Notes: a model not told the origin generated them from the sequence alone. A stretch of DNA of 64,000 nucleotides from Paenibacillus_AB hodogayensis (GCF_039536325.1 NZ_BAAAYO010000015.1:1-64000); one strand, 5' to 3'. Numbered from the stretch's first letter, positions 25,541-33,863 are shown. Numbers and translations: made by a program.

Positions 25541-26959
25541 TTACCGTTCCAGAGGACAGGCATCCATGACGAGTATCCGCGACGTTCGTCCGGATACAGT
25601 CGCATGCGCCGATCTGCGCATGCCGGGGATCCATATGATGCGTCCTGCCGCGTCAAGCAGCAACGGTATACGGTGCCTTATCGCCGGAGGAACTTTTTCA
25701 TCAATGAACATATCTTTTACTTTTTTCGTCCCCTTTAAACCGAACGGCTCCATACGGTCCCCTGGCTGGCGGCTGCGCACTTTCAACGGCAAAGCCAGCT
25801 GATCGAAATCGAACCAGACTTCCGTTTGGCATGTTGGCACGACAGGTACGGACGCTTCAATAAGTTTCCATTGCAGCTCCACTCCTGCTTCGGCCAGCGC
25901 CAACGTACCGTCGGTTCCCGCGATTGCGTATTCATAATGCTCCGGGACCGGCAGCGTCTGCATGAAGACGACATGGTCGTATTCGCGGACGAGCTTGAGC
26001 CGTTCGTGCAAATCGAGCACGATTGACCTGCCTTTTTCCTTGGCAATAGCGTTACGAATCGTTTCAATCCGGACATAATCGGAAAGATCGGCTTCCGAAA
26101 AAACATAATTTAATATTAGTTTAATCAGACGCCTTTGTAAAGCAACGTGCAACCCGGCAAAACGGCCTGCATCAAGGCTGCACTGCACTTGCTCCTCTAC
26201 CCTTCGGACCGATACGAGCTTGTCGAAACGTTCATGGGCCTCGGCCTCCATCCAGTCGTCTTCCGCCCGCATCGTATCGGCCAGCCGATTTAACGATTCA
26301 GGCAGTCTCTCGTTGTAGCCCTGCAAAAACGGCATGACGTCGAGCCGTACGGCATTGCGAAAATATTTGCGCTGCTCGTTGCTGCTGTCCCGGCATGTCG
26401 GAATATGCTGAACCGAGCAGTAGCGCTCGAGTTCCGATTTGTATATACGTAGGAAAGGCCGAATTAGTTCCACTTTTTTTTCGCTTCGCTTCATAGCCAT
26501 CCCAGCCAGTCCGGACGGTCCGGTCCCCCTCAGAAGGCGCATAAGCACCGTCTCGGCCTGATCGTCGGCGTGATGGGCGAGTGCGATCGCCCTTGCCCCG
26601 TGCCGTGACGCCGTATCGTGCAAAAACGCATAACGTTTCTCCCTCGCAGCGGCTTGGGCGTTGTCGCCGCTTCCGGCGATATAAGCCGGCAGATCGAAAC
26701 GGCCGATATCGCAAGGAATGCCCAGCGAGTCCGCATAGGCGGCGACAATCCGTTCTTCCTCCCGCGATTCCTCCACGCGGAAGCCGTGGTTTACATGGGC
26801 GGCGATAAGCCCGAATCGCCATTTTGCGGCAAGCCGGGCCAGCACATGCAGCAGAGCCATCGAATCGGGCCCGCCCGATACGGCAACCACGATCCGTTCT
26901 CCCGGCTGAGTCAGCCTACCGTCACTCAGCGCGGCATCCACTTTATCCTGCAATTCCAT
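25541..26959 (-). CDS. tilS: tRNA(Ile)-lysidine synthase
   Basis: Modifies C34 of tRNA-Ile(CAU) to lysidine so that it reads AUA. The N-terminal PP-loop ATPase motif SGGPDSMALLH begins near residue 30; HHADDQAETVLMRLLRGTG, GMAMKR and CRDSSNEQRKYFRN follow. The C-terminal domain (about 380-472) has the TilS substrate-specificity fold, with FGLKGTKKVKDMFIDEKVP. Start is ATG 26959 (MELQDKVDAAL) after AAAGGTG; the long frame upstream runs antisense to nothing real and lacks family similarity. 472 residues. Confidence 0.96.
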   Translation of the reverse strand: MELQDKVDAALSDGRLTQPGERIVVAVSGGPDSMALLHVLARLAAKWRFGLIAAHVNHGFRVEESREEERIVAAYADSLGIPCDIGRFDLPAYIAGSGDNAQAAAREKRYAFLHDTASRHGARAIALAHHADDQAETVLMRLLRGTGPSGLAGMAMKRSEKKVELIRPFLRIYKSELERYCSVQHIPTCRDSSNEQRKYFRNAVRLDVMPFLQGYNERLPESLNRLADTMRAEDDWMEAEAHERFDKLVSVRRVEEQVQCSLDAGRFAGLHVALQRRLIKLILNYVFSEADLSDYVRIETIRNAIAKEKGRSIVLDLHERLKLVREYDHVVFMQTLPVPEHYEYAIAGTDGTLALAEAGVELQWKLIEASVPVVPTCQTEVWFDFDQLALPLKVRSRQPGDRMEPFGLKGTKKVKDMFIDEKVPPAIRHRIPLLLDAAGRIIWIPGMRRSAHATVSGRTSRILVMDACPLER

Positions 26960-26996
26960 TATGGGCACCTTTCCGATTAGAGGTTGACAAGACGTA

Positions 26997-27914
26997 TTAA
27001 CCATTCTGCCACATTGTCCAAACAACCGATACGAATAAACCGATCGAGGCGATAAAAGCCGCCTTGATCCATAGTCCGATATCGCCTTTACGGGGCGACG
27101 GGACGACTCCGCCAGCTTCGATAGCCCGCTTCCACTGCTCCGCGCCTTCCTTGGCGTCCGCAAGTCGGCCCAACAGCGCTTTTTTCAAGATCGGCGCCAC
27201 CGGTCGGCATAACGGACTTTCTTCGACGAGCTTGCATAAATCGTCGACCGTCCGGCTTTGCGGCAGCGAACGGGACAATGCTTCCAGCTTCTTCTCCATC
27301 CCCGCCAACTGCAGGCAAAACACGGCAAAGCCGAACAGGTCGTACCCGTCGTCCGCCACCCGCTCGCCGGCATTCCAGAAGCCGCGGTCGTATAGCTCGG
27401 TAAACTGCTTGACCGAACGTCCCTTCTCGGTTACGCCGCCATAGTCGACAAGCTCCACCTCCCCGTAGCCGGATACGAGCACGTTCTCGGTCTTTAAATC
27501 GCCGAAAACGTACCCTTGCCGGTGCAGGGCGTGAAGCTTGCGAAGCACATTCAATCCGATCATATACAACCATTCGGGGCCGTTCTTGGCCATATAGCGT
27601 CGCGGGATATGCCCGCGTATGTATCTCATCACGTAAAAAGGATAGACCGTACCGCCGATCTCCACATCGTCGGCATCGTGCAGGAACGGGTGCGGCGACT
27701 TCTTGTCCAGCTCGCGGACGATATTGACCTCCATTTGCAGGTCGATCGCGTCAAAGCCGAATTTGAGTGCATAAGACTGGCCTCCCGACTGCACGAGAAA
27801 CACTTTCCCGTTAGCCCCCTCGCCGAGCAGTCTGTCGATCCGGTAGCGCCGCTTATTCCATTTGCCGCACACCGAAAAGCCTTCCGTCAGAACCGCTTTA
27901 GACGATGTAGTCAC
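26997..27914 (-). CDS. yabT: Membrane-anchored Ser/Thr protein kinase-like protein (YabT-like)
   Basis: A 305-residue Hanks-type kinase fold: glycine loop GEGANGKV (31-38), ATP lysine Lys51 in YALKFG, catalytic-loop FGDLKTENVL with Asp139 and the usual HRD replaced by FGD, and metal-binding Asp157 in DYG rather than DFG. A single C-terminal transmembrane segment at about 281-299 (AAFIASIGLFVSVVWTMW) anchors it. In B. subtilis the matching YabT is a sporulation-linked, DNA-activated kinase. GTG start overlapping the end of the vWA gene by 17 bases. No PASTA repeats. Activity is likely but the variant motifs should be noted. Confidence 0.88.
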   Translation of the reverse strand: MTTSSKAVLTEGFSVCGKWNKRRYRIDRLLGEGANGKVFLVQSGGQSYALKFGFDAIDLQMEVNIVRELDKKSPHPFLHDADDVEIGGTVYPFYVMRYIRGHIPRRYMAKNGPEWLYMIGLNVLRKLHALHRQGYVFGDLKTENVLVSGYGEVELVDYGGVTEKGRSVKQFTELYDRGFWNAGERVADDGYDLFGFAVFCLQLAGMEKKLEALSRSLPQSRTVDDLCKLVEESPLCRPVAPILKKALLGRLADAKEGAEQWKRAIEAGGVVPSPRKGDIGLWIKAAFIASIGLFVSVVWTMWQNG

Positions 27915-28659
27915 TTAATATCCCATCCCCGCTGCCCGACCTTGATAGGGATCCGCTCAAGCGCCTCTCTGCGTGCGAGCCTTGCGTGGGCGCGGCTTGG
28001 TCGTCCGCGATATACCGGATCGCTTTCATCAATGCAGGACCGGTAGGCGTCGTCCCCTTCATGTTTAATTTATAGAACATATCGTTCGTTTTTGCAAGAT
28101 CGGTCGTCCAACCGGCCATCAGATCGGCCTCGGTATCGCCGGGAAAGCGCATGACGGCCATCTCGCTCTTCCCCTGCCGCGCCCGCAGACTGGTCAGCAA
28201 ATCCCGGCAAGCTTCCTCCACCGCATTCAGCTTCGGTCTCATGCTGGCGCTCGTATCAATCAGCAGGGCAACTTGTAAAGAACTCGTCTCGCTCAGCTCG
28301 TCAATCAGCCGCACCACCGGTCCTCTCCGGTCCGGGGACAGCTTCTCTAGCGCAGCCATGGGTCCCATCAATTGCCGCAACTCCTGCTGCACGGTTTGGC
28401 GAATCGTCTGCACGACGGTTTTGCGCGTAAGCATCTGCACCGTTTCCGCCAAAGCGCCCGGTGCGACGATTCGGCTCATGCCTCCCCCCGCCCTGGCGAT
28501 TTCGGCAATTTCCGTCGCTCCACGTTCGCCCATATCGCTCCCGTCGACTATGCCTACCACATTGACTACAATACCCGACTGCTGCGCATGGGCAGCCGCC
28601 ACAACCGGGCTTATTCCTTCATTGGAGCATCCGTCCGTAATTAATACGATTTGCTTCAT
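27898..28659 (-). CDS. yabS: von Willebrand factor A domain protein (YabS-like)
   Basis: A 253-residue cytoplasmic protein. The C-terminal half is a vWA domain with the MIDAS motif LLIDTSASM, a threonine in KGTTPTGPAL and an aspartate region later on. The N-terminal stretch (VLITDGCSNEGIS) also looks like part of a vWA-type sheet, suggesting a tandem or permuted arrangement. It is translationally coupled to the kinase gene downstream and follows spoIIE, as yabS does in B. subtilis. Function is unknown; the pairing suggests it is a partner or substrate of the kinase. ATG 28659 follows GGGGAGG. Confidence 0.85.
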   Translation of the reverse strand: MKQIVLITDGCSNEGISPVVAAAHAQQSGIVVNVVGIVDGSDMGERGATEIAEIARAGGGMSRIVAPGALAETVQMLTRKTVVQTIRQTVQQELRQLMGPMAALEKLSPDRRGPVVRLIDELSETSSLQVALLIDTSASMRPKLNAVEEACRDLLTSLRARQGKSEMAVMRFPGDTEADLMAGWTTDLAKTNDMFYKLNMKGTTPTGPALMKAIRYIADDQAAPTQGSHAERRLSGSLSRSGSGDGILSDYIV

Positions 28660-28742
28660 GTATATAGCCTCCCCTGGCTAAAGATGATTCTATCGTCTAG
28701 TATTTCCATGATAGTCACGGGATAATCCGGGGGACGCCGCAA

Positions 28743-28790
28743 AGCCCCGATCTCCATCTGCCGCAAGCGGCTAAGGAGACAGGGGCGTTA
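28743..28790 (-). terminator. Hairpin after spoIIE
   Basis: A long minus-strand hairpin: GCCCC and TCTCC arms pair with GGAGA and GGGGC, with an inner GCCGC/GCGGC stem. Only TTT follows, so termination is probably partial. Confidence 0.55.
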
Positions 28791-28839
28791 ACCGCCTATT
28801 CATTTTTTCATTTTTCGTCATAGGTTACGTTTCTCTCGT

Positions 28840-31335
28840 TCAGCTCACCGTCCTCGGCCGTTCGAAGCTGGTCATCCCCTGCCAGCGGAAGGTCGCCCAC
28901 TCAGGCTTATACTTCTGAATGCGGGCAACGACAACGGTCATATCGTCCATAATTTCGCCCTGCTGGTAGCGTACGATCGTGTCCAGCAAACAATCGGCGA
29001 ACAGCTGCGGATCGGTCTCGTCGATCTCTTGAATCATGCGCTTCATCCACATCTCCTTGTTGACGGCCGGCCCCGGCGCGTCGAATATGCCGTCGGTCAT
29101 CATGATCAGCGTATCCCCCGGCTGAAGCTGCATCGCGATCAGATCGACCTCAATGTCCTGCAGGATGCCGATCGGCAAATTATTTGCGGATATTTGAATG
29201 ACCTCCGTCCCCCGCTTGATGTAGCTCGGCGTCGAGCCGATTTTCATAAACGTCGTTTTGGCGCTGTACTGATCGATCAGCGCTACGTCCACCGTGGCGA
29301 ACATTTCGTCGGAGGAACGGAGCATCAGCACCGAATTGACCGATTTAATCGCCAGCCTCTCGTCCATGCCGGATTGCAGCAGCTGCTGCAAAATCGACAA
29401 CGCCGCGCTGCTCTCGGCACGCGCCCGTTCCCCGTTGCCCATGCCGTCGCTTATTGCTACGGCGAATTTCCCGTTACCCAGCTCCACCGTGCTAAAGCTG
29501 TCGCCAGACAGCAAATCCCCTCCCTTGGCTGCGCCCGCGACCCCCGTCTCGACCTCATACTCTTTGGCGGAGCAAAACAATACGGTGGCAAACCCGTCTC
29601 CTCGGCTCGATACCTCCTCACTGCGCACTGCGATATTCTCGCCCAGAATGTCGGACAGCAGCGGCGCAATAATTTTCCGGCACTCATCGAATCCTTTCGT
29701 ATATTGATGAATAATTTCGATTTCCACATTGCCTTCATCGAGGCTGATAATATCGATGGCGTGGATGGACAAGCCCAAATTTTCCAACGCCGAACGGATC
29801 TGCTCCTCCTGCAGAAACAACTCGTGCCCTTCGCGCTTAATCTCCTTGGCCAGGTCCTCCATGACCTGGGACACGCCCGTCAGCTGCTCGGCCACCAATT
29901 GGCGACTCTCCTGGATTTGCCGCTTCCAGTGCAAGTCATGCTTGAACAGCTCGTATTGCTGCTTCATGATGCCGAGAACCTGATCCGATCTGACGCACAG
30001 CGTCTTCCACTCGGCGGGGATGTCCCGCTTGGACATCGTCCCCTTCTCGTCGATCATGGCCATCATGTCGGACATATATTTATAGGTTTGATAAAATTTG
30101 TCGTCCCAGCATTGCTTGCGCTTCCAGCAGGTCGAGCACGCTTTGCCGGCGACGGAGTTCATAAAATGGCCGACCGCTTCCTCCTTCGCCTTGCTCTCGT
30201 CCATGTGCGTCAGCTGCTTGAAGCTGCGCGATAGTTGGCGGAACACCTCCGAGAACTGCTCCACCCGGGTTGCGGTAATATTTCTCACCCGCTTCGCATA
30301 ATCATGCTGAGACTTCATATTTTCCTGCGTGCCCGGCACGTATTTGGCGATCGTCTGGATAAACCCGCGCGGCGTCAGCATGAACAGCAGCACGGCGACG
30401 ACCGATTCCCAAGTCGAGCTCATCACCTCCGTCTGGCTGCCGATGTAGATCGACAGGATGGACGAGCCGAGCAGCATGCCGAATGCGACGGCCATCCGAT
30501 TCGCTTCCTTGAGCAAGCCGGCGAGCATGCCGGAGAACGCCAGCAGGCTCATCTGATACACCGCGCTCACGTCGGCGAGACTCAGGATCAGGCCTGTAAT
30601 GACGCCGACGGAGGCTCCCAGGGGGGCCCCTCCCACTAGGGCGAAGAGTAGAATCAAATACCGGGAAAGCACGTGCTCCACCGATACCGTTTGAATGATC
30701 CAGCCCACTGTGCCGGTCATAACCGAGCCGAGCAGGATGATCAGGCAGATGATCTCCTCGTTTTTTAGCGCATAGTTTTTTCGCGTTAGCGTAAAAACCG
30801 GTATCGCCTGTATGAAAATAAGCGTCAGCACGAAGCTTAGCGCAGCCTCCACGGCCGTCAGCATCAGCGTATACCACGTTAGCTCGGACGTGACGATACT
30901 GCCGAATAACTGCACGGTGAAGGCGGACGTAAAAACGATGATCGGCGCATACGATAGCTCTGCCCGCTCGTATTTTTCCAACCCCTTTTGGATAAGCAGA
31001 AACACGAGTATTTCCGTTACGATATAGCCGGTTTTCATCTCGAAGGCGAACAAGCTGCCCGCTATGAGCGACACCCCGACCCAGCGGATCAGATCCTTGC
31101 GGATGTAGTAGACTACCGCGAAGTAGGCGACCGCAAACGGAGCAAGCTGCTCCAGAATCATCGCCCTTCCGAGTAGAAACGCCATGGCCACCAGCAGAAA
31201 CGCCCATTTGCGAGCAATCACCGATTGGACGAACCGATTTTCGATCAAAGTCCGTTTGCTCCCGTTTTTCGCTTTTTGCAGCTTCCCGCCCCAAGGCGAG
31301 GTTTTCAGATCAAGTACATTCCATTTGGACATCAT
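28840..31335 (-). CDS. spoIIE: Stage II sporulation protein E, PP2C phosphatase
   Basis: Dephosphorylates SpoIIAA in the forespore to release sigma-F and interacts with the polar FtsZ ring. The 831-residue protein has an N-terminal block of about ten transmembrane helices (roughly residues 40-330), a central regulatory/FtsZ-binding region with a CSTCWKRKQCW cysteine cluster, and a C-terminal PP2C domain (from about 590) with GGDLLSGDSFS, FAVAISDGMGNGERA and MMTDGIFDA. B. subtilis SpoIIE has 827 residues. Start at ATG 31335 (or the next ATG at 31332): AAAAGGA lies 9 bases upstream, in the loop of a possible hairpin. An open frame reaching further upstream is rejected because it reads through the promoter. 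Confidence 0.97.
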   Translation of the reverse strand: MMSKWNVLDLKTSPWGGKLQKAKNGSKRTLIENRFVQSVIARKWAFLLVAMAFLLGRAMILEQLAPFAVAYFAVVYYIRKDLIRWVGVSLIAGSLFAFEMKTGYIVTEILVFLLIQKGLEKYERAELSYAPIIVFTSAFTVQLFGSIVTSELTWYTLMLTAVEAALSFVLTLIFIQAIPVFTLTRKNYALKNEEIICLIILLGSVMTGTVGWIIQTVSVEHVLSRYLILLFALVGGAPLGASVGVITGLILSLADVSAVYQMSLLAFSGMLAGLLKEANRMAVAFGMLLGSSILSIYIGSQTEVMSSTWESVVAVLLFMLTPRGFIQTIAKYVPGTQENMKSQHDYAKRVRNITATRVEQFSEVFRQLSRSFKQLTHMDESKAKEEAVGHFMNSVAGKACSTCWKRKQCWDDKFYQTYKYMSDMMAMIDEKGTMSKRDIPAEWKTLCVRSDQVLGIMKQQYELFKHDLHWKRQIQESRQLVAEQLTGVSQVMEDLAKEIKREGHELFLQEEQIRSALENLGLSIHAIDIISLDEGNVEIEIIHQYTKGFDECRKIIAPLLSDILGENIAVRSEEVSSRGDGFATVLFCSAKEYEVETGVAGAAKGGDLLSGDSFSTVELGNGKFAVAISDGMGNGERARAESSAALSILQQLLQSGMDERLAIKSVNSVLMLRSSDEMFATVDVALIDQYSAKTTFMKIGSTPSYIKRGTEVIQISANNLPIGILQDIEVDLIAMQLQPGDTLIMMTDGIFDAPGPAVNKEMWMKRMIQEIDETDPQLFADCLLDTIVRYQQGEIMDDMTVVVARIQKYKPEWATFRWQGMTSFERPRTVS

Positions 31336-31368
31336 GGGAACACATCCTTTTCGTTTTCTTGTGTTCCC
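31336..31368 (-). repeat. Nine-base inverted repeat enclosing the spoIIE ribosome binding site
   Basis: GGGAACACA (31360-31368 on the minus strand) and TGTGTTCCC (31336-31344) are perfect complements, with a 15-base loop that contains the Shine-Dalgarno AAAAGGA. The second arm touches the ATG. It could act as an mRNA hairpin or as a DNA operator overlapping the transcription start. Confidence 0.7.
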
Positions 31369-31369
31369 T

Positions 31370-31403
31370 ATTATAAAAGCATGTCTAGCATAAAGTTTGT
31401 CAC
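31370..31403 (-). promoter_or_regulatory. Spo0A-type sigma-A promoter of spoIIE
   Basis: TATAAT (31370-31375) with GTGACA (31398-31403) at 22 bp spacing. The overlong spacer is the hallmark of Spo0A~P-activated sigma-A promoters (spoIIE, spoIIG). Spo0A-box-like TGTCGGA lies upstream at 31430-31436 on the minus strand, with further 6/7 matches at 31578-31584 (plus) and 31607-31613 (minus). Confidence 0.75.
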
Positions 31404-31653
31404 AATGGGTTGATAGACGGAAAGAATTTTCCGACAAAAACGGCCGATGCCGCGCAGACCCCGCGAACCGTTGCCCGGCGGGCCAAGTTTGCCGTTTCCG
31501 AAAATGTCTCATCCCCCGTACTTTGCAGCGAGGCGAACATGTGCTTCCCCGGCAAAGACCGCGCCAGCGTAAAACAGTGTCGATTCGCAACCGTTTGCAG
31601 GAGTTGTCCGACAAAAGCATACAATCCGGAGCAAAATGCCCGGTAAACATGCA
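31404..31653. other. Upstream region of spoIIE without a gene
   Basis: 250 bases with no ORF of coding character. It holds the Spo0A-box-like heptamers listed with the promoter, including a TTGTCCGACAA palindrome at 31604-31614. Confidence 0.5.
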
Positions 31654-31690
31654 GAAAGCCCCGCACACGCCGGAACGTGTCGGGGCTTTC
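31654..31690 (-). terminator. Terminator downstream of tRNA-Met
   Basis: Stem AAAGCCCCG-CACG paired with CGTG-CGGGGCTTT, with a six-base loop and one bulged base on each side, then a short T stretch. It separates the tRNA from the spoIIE control region. Confidence 0.7.
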
Positions 31691-31723
31691 CTTGCGCAAG
31701 GCGCAAGCGGAATATGTCTGGAA

Positions 31724-31797
31724 TAGCGGCAGAGGGGATCGAACCCCCGACCTCACGGGTATGAACCGTACGCTCTAGCCAGCTGAGCTACGCCGCC
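31724..31797 (-). tRNA. tRNA-Met (CAT), elongator type
   Basis: A 74-base cloverleaf: acceptor GGCGGCG against TGCCGCT (G1-T72 wobble), D arm GCTC...GAGC, anticodon loop TTCATAC with anticodon CAT, T arm with GGGGGTTCGATCCCC. CCA is not encoded. It closely matches the elongator tRNA-Met of B. subtilis (trnSL), which also lies between yabR and spoIIE; initiator features (C1-A72 mismatch, GGG/CCC anticodon stem) are absent. The tRNA-Glu found beside it in B. subtilis is missing here. Confidence 0.95.
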
Positions 31798-31810
31798 ATA
31801 TCAATTGCAA

Positions 31811-31839
31811 AGTATACCCGACAGGCGGGTAATTGTCAA
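31811..31839 (-). promoter_or_regulatory. Sigma-A promoter of tRNA-Met
   Basis: TTGACA (31834-31839), 17-bp spacer, TATACT (31811-31816), 14 bases before the mature tRNA 5' end. It fits between the yabR terminator and the tRNA. Confidence 0.88.
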
Positions 31840-31842
31840 ACC

Positions 31843-31876
31843 AAAAACGCCGACGTCCTGACGGACTGCCGGCGTA
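31843..31876 (-). terminator. Terminator of yabR
   Basis: Stem ACGCCG-GTCC/GGAC-CGGCGT with a GTCA loop and a small internal mismatch, followed by TTTTT. Confidence 0.85.
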
Positions 31877-31905
31877 CCATACATGTGTAACGGGCTTGTG
31901 CACGC

Positions 31906-32376
31906 TTAAACGCGGCGCGCGCCTCTTCCGCCCCGTTTGCCTTCGGTGTTCTTCTTCAAATTCGAGATGCGCTCTTCGCTGTCTTTGAGAAAGCGGGACA
32001 TCTTGTCTTCGAACGTCAAACGATTTGCGGTCGGTTTAAAGGGGCGACCCCCGCGATCGTTGCGATGACCTCCACGATCTTCGCGATCCCGGTTAAATCC
32101 TCGCTCGGGACGTTCCGGGCGTTGTTGTTCTCCTGGCGGCTTGTCGACTGCTTGGCGAATGGACAGACCAATCTTGCCGTCCTTGTCCACATTAATGACT
32201 TTCACCAAGACTTTGTCTTCCAGCTTAAGGTGATCATTGACGTCCTTCACATAATTGTCGGCAATTTCGGAAATGTGAACGAGACCGGTCACGCCTGCCG
32301 ACAGCTCAACAAAAGCTCCGAAATGAGTAATGCCTGTCACCTTGCCTTCCAACTTGGTGCCCACTTCAATTGCCAT
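31906..32376 (-). CDS. yabR: S1 domain RNA-binding protein (YabR-like)
   Basis: A 156-residue protein with one S1 OB-fold at residues 5-75 (GTKLEGKVTGITHFGAFVEL, GLVHISEIADNYVKDV, GKIGLSIRQ), then a basic, low-complexity linker rich in Arg, Gly and Asp (about 80-115) and a C-terminal basic tail. B. subtilis YabR is shorter (128), the difference being in the linker. Probably a ribosome- or mRNA-associated factor; the exact role is not established. Located between divIC and the tRNA as in B. subtilis, and followed by a terminator. Confidence 0.93.
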   Translation of the reverse strand: MAIEVGTKLEGKVTGITHFGAFVELSAGVTGLVHISEIADNYVKDVNDHLKLEDKVLVKVINVDKDGKIGLSIRQAVDKPPGEQQRPERPERGFNRDREDRGGHRNDRGGRPFKPTANRLTFEDKMSRFLKDSEERISNLKKNTEGKRGGRGARRV

Positions 32377-32558
32377 AGAATGAAACGTTCCTCCCTAAAA
32401 TATGTTGGAAATAATCTCTCATACCTATCCATACGCAATTCTCGCAACTTTTGCGACGGCTCAGGCCAAAAAAAGTTGCACCAACAGGCAGGCGATGTGA
32501 GGATCGGATATGGAGATTATACAGGATCGACAACCCAAAGGTCAATAAGGACGTGGGC

Positions 32559-32882
32559 TCACGGAGATTTGGGCGTGTAGAACAACGTCTCCCCAGGCTT
32601 TGAGTAATGGTATTCTTTGCGGATTTTCTGCAGGATGTATTCGGGATCGTTCAATCGATCGATTTCTTTTTTGTACCCTTCGTTCAGCTTGGTCGTCTCT
32701 TCACGCTTCTGTCCGAGCTCCTCGACCTGCGCGGCTTTCACTCCAAGATGACCTTGCTGATTCCACAAAATGAGAGCCGCCCAAGTCATGAAACCGACCA
32801 TCGCAAAGGCGAGCAGCCGAACGCGGCGGCGAGCGCCTTTATTCGAGTGTTCCGGATTCCCGGCCTTCTTCGCTTCGCGCAT
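32559..32882 (-). CDS. divIC: Cell division protein DivIC
   Basis: Bitopic septum protein that partners with FtsL and DivIB. The 107 residues give a short basic cytoplasmic N terminus, one transmembrane helix (about 23-41, LLAFAMVGFMTWAALILW), and an extracellular coiled coil (about 45-75, VKAAQVEELGQKREETTKL) ending in the typical DPEYILQKIRKEYHYSKPGE. ATG 32882. It lies 30 bases after yabQ. No start site ambiguity. Confidence 0.94.
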   Translation of the reverse strand: MREAKKAGNPEHSNKGARRRVRLLAFAMVGFMTWAALILWNQQGHLGVKAAQVEELGQKREETTKLNEGYKKEIDRLNDPEYILQKIRKEYHYSKPGETLFYTPKSP

Positions 32883-32912
32883 GGCTTTAACGGTTCACTC
32901 CCATTCCTTGGT

Positions 32913-33509
32913 TTATTGTCCGTCCTTGCCGAACAACCAGCGCTTGACGGCTTGTACGACCCGGACGAACCATCCGGCGACGCGGTTCCACCCGGCCGGA
33001 ATATGCAGCCGCTTCAGAAGCGGTCTCAAAAGAAACCGGCCCAAAGCGAAAAACGGATACAGCAATTGTAACACAACTTTTCCGAGGAATATAGAGATGG
33101 CCCACAAAAATCCCAAAAGCACGATCACGAGCCTGTACAGCAACAGTATCGGCTTAATGAACACGACCTCGACCGTTTTCACCAAAAAACGGAAAAGCGC
33201 CTTTACCGTTCGAATGCAAAATCGCACGAAACGGACGGTAAAGCGGCTTGCAAACCGGAAGTAGAGCCACACGCCCAACAACAACCCGAGAAACACATAC
33301 ATACGGACTTGTCCGTCATTGCTGTACAACAGCGCCCGGAAGACGAAGAGGGTAGCGATCATCCAGTAGCCGATATCCAGCAGGGGTACAAGCCAGCGGG
33401 GAGGCCTCAGTTGTCCGGATAAGACGCGGTACACGTCGAACAGAATGCCCATGAACGCTCCGCTGCCCGCCATGACGGATAATGTCAAAAACTGAATGTG
33501 CAGGTTCAC
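32913..33509 (-). CDS. yabQ: Spore cortex protein YabQ
   Basis: A 198-residue membrane protein with about five hydrophobic segments, starting LSVMAGSGAFMGILFDVYRVL, and a basic C terminus. In B. subtilis YabQ is made in the mother cell and needed for cortex formation. The GTG start (33509) overlaps the yabP stop by four bases, the same coupling found in Bacillus. The part after residue 85 is unusually rich in phenylalanine, arginine and leucine, but the gene is intact. Confidence 0.92.
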   Translation of the reverse strand: MNLHIQFLTLSVMAGSGAFMGILFDVYRVLSGQLRPPRWLVPLLDIGYWMIATLFVFRALLYSNDGQVRMYVFLGLLLGVWLYFRFASRFTVRFVRFCIRTVKALFRFLVKTVEVVFIKPILLLYRLVIVLLGFLWAISIFLGKVVLQLLYPFFALGRFLLRPLLKRLHIPAGWNRVAGWFVRVVQAVKRWLFGKDGQ

Positions 33510-33787
33510 TTGAACAGCTTTCCGAGAAATCCTTTGGACTTCTCTCCGGAATTGGCGTCCAGATAAGTGAGGCCGTGCACCGTCCCCTCAATCGCTACAA
33601 GGCCCTGCTCGAGATTCAAGTTCTTGATATGTAAATTTTGCCCTTTGATGGCCAAGAACCCGCACTCGGTTTCAAGCAAAAATTCCTCGCTGTCGAAGCT
33701 CTCGACATTCAACACCCCGGATATTTCAAGCAGCTTGCGGTTAAGCATCTTCACTTCCTGGCGCTTTTGTTTGGCTGTATCGATCAT
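33506..33787 (-). CDS. yabP: Sporulation protein YabP
   Basis: A 93-residue protein of the YabP/YqfC family: RKLLEISGVLNVESFDSEEF, LLETECGFLAIKGQNLHI, NLEQGLVAIEGTVHGLTY. In B. subtilis the yabP-yabQ pair is under sigma-E and acts in spore envelope assembly; the family has no known enzyme activity. ATG 33787. It is preceded by a 167-base space with a terminator and an inverted repeat, so it begins its own transcription unit; I could not find a convincing sigma-E promoter. Confidence 0.93.
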   Translation of the reverse strand: MIDTAKQKRQEVKMLNRKLLEISGVLNVESFDSEEFLLETECGFLAIKGQNLHIKNLNLEQGLVAIEGTVHGLTYLDANSGEKSKGFLGKLFK

Positions 33788-33819
33788 GACATATACCCCT
33801 CCCTCTAGGGCGTCCGTCT

Positions 33820-33863
33820 TCCGACGGGACGTTCCGGCCTGCTTGTGCCGCCGTTCCGTCGGA
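33820..33863. repeat. Inverted repeat in the yabP leader
   Basis: TCCGACGGGACG (33820-33831) and CGTTCCGTCGGA (33852-33863) are complementary at 11 of 12 positions with a 20-base loop. It lies 33 bases before the yabP start and has no T-run. Confidence 0.5.

Noticed and set aside
31336..31668. 111-codon upstream extension of spoIIE
   Set aside because: It would cross the promoter and Spo0A boxes; ATG 31335 has the ribosome site and the family N terminus.
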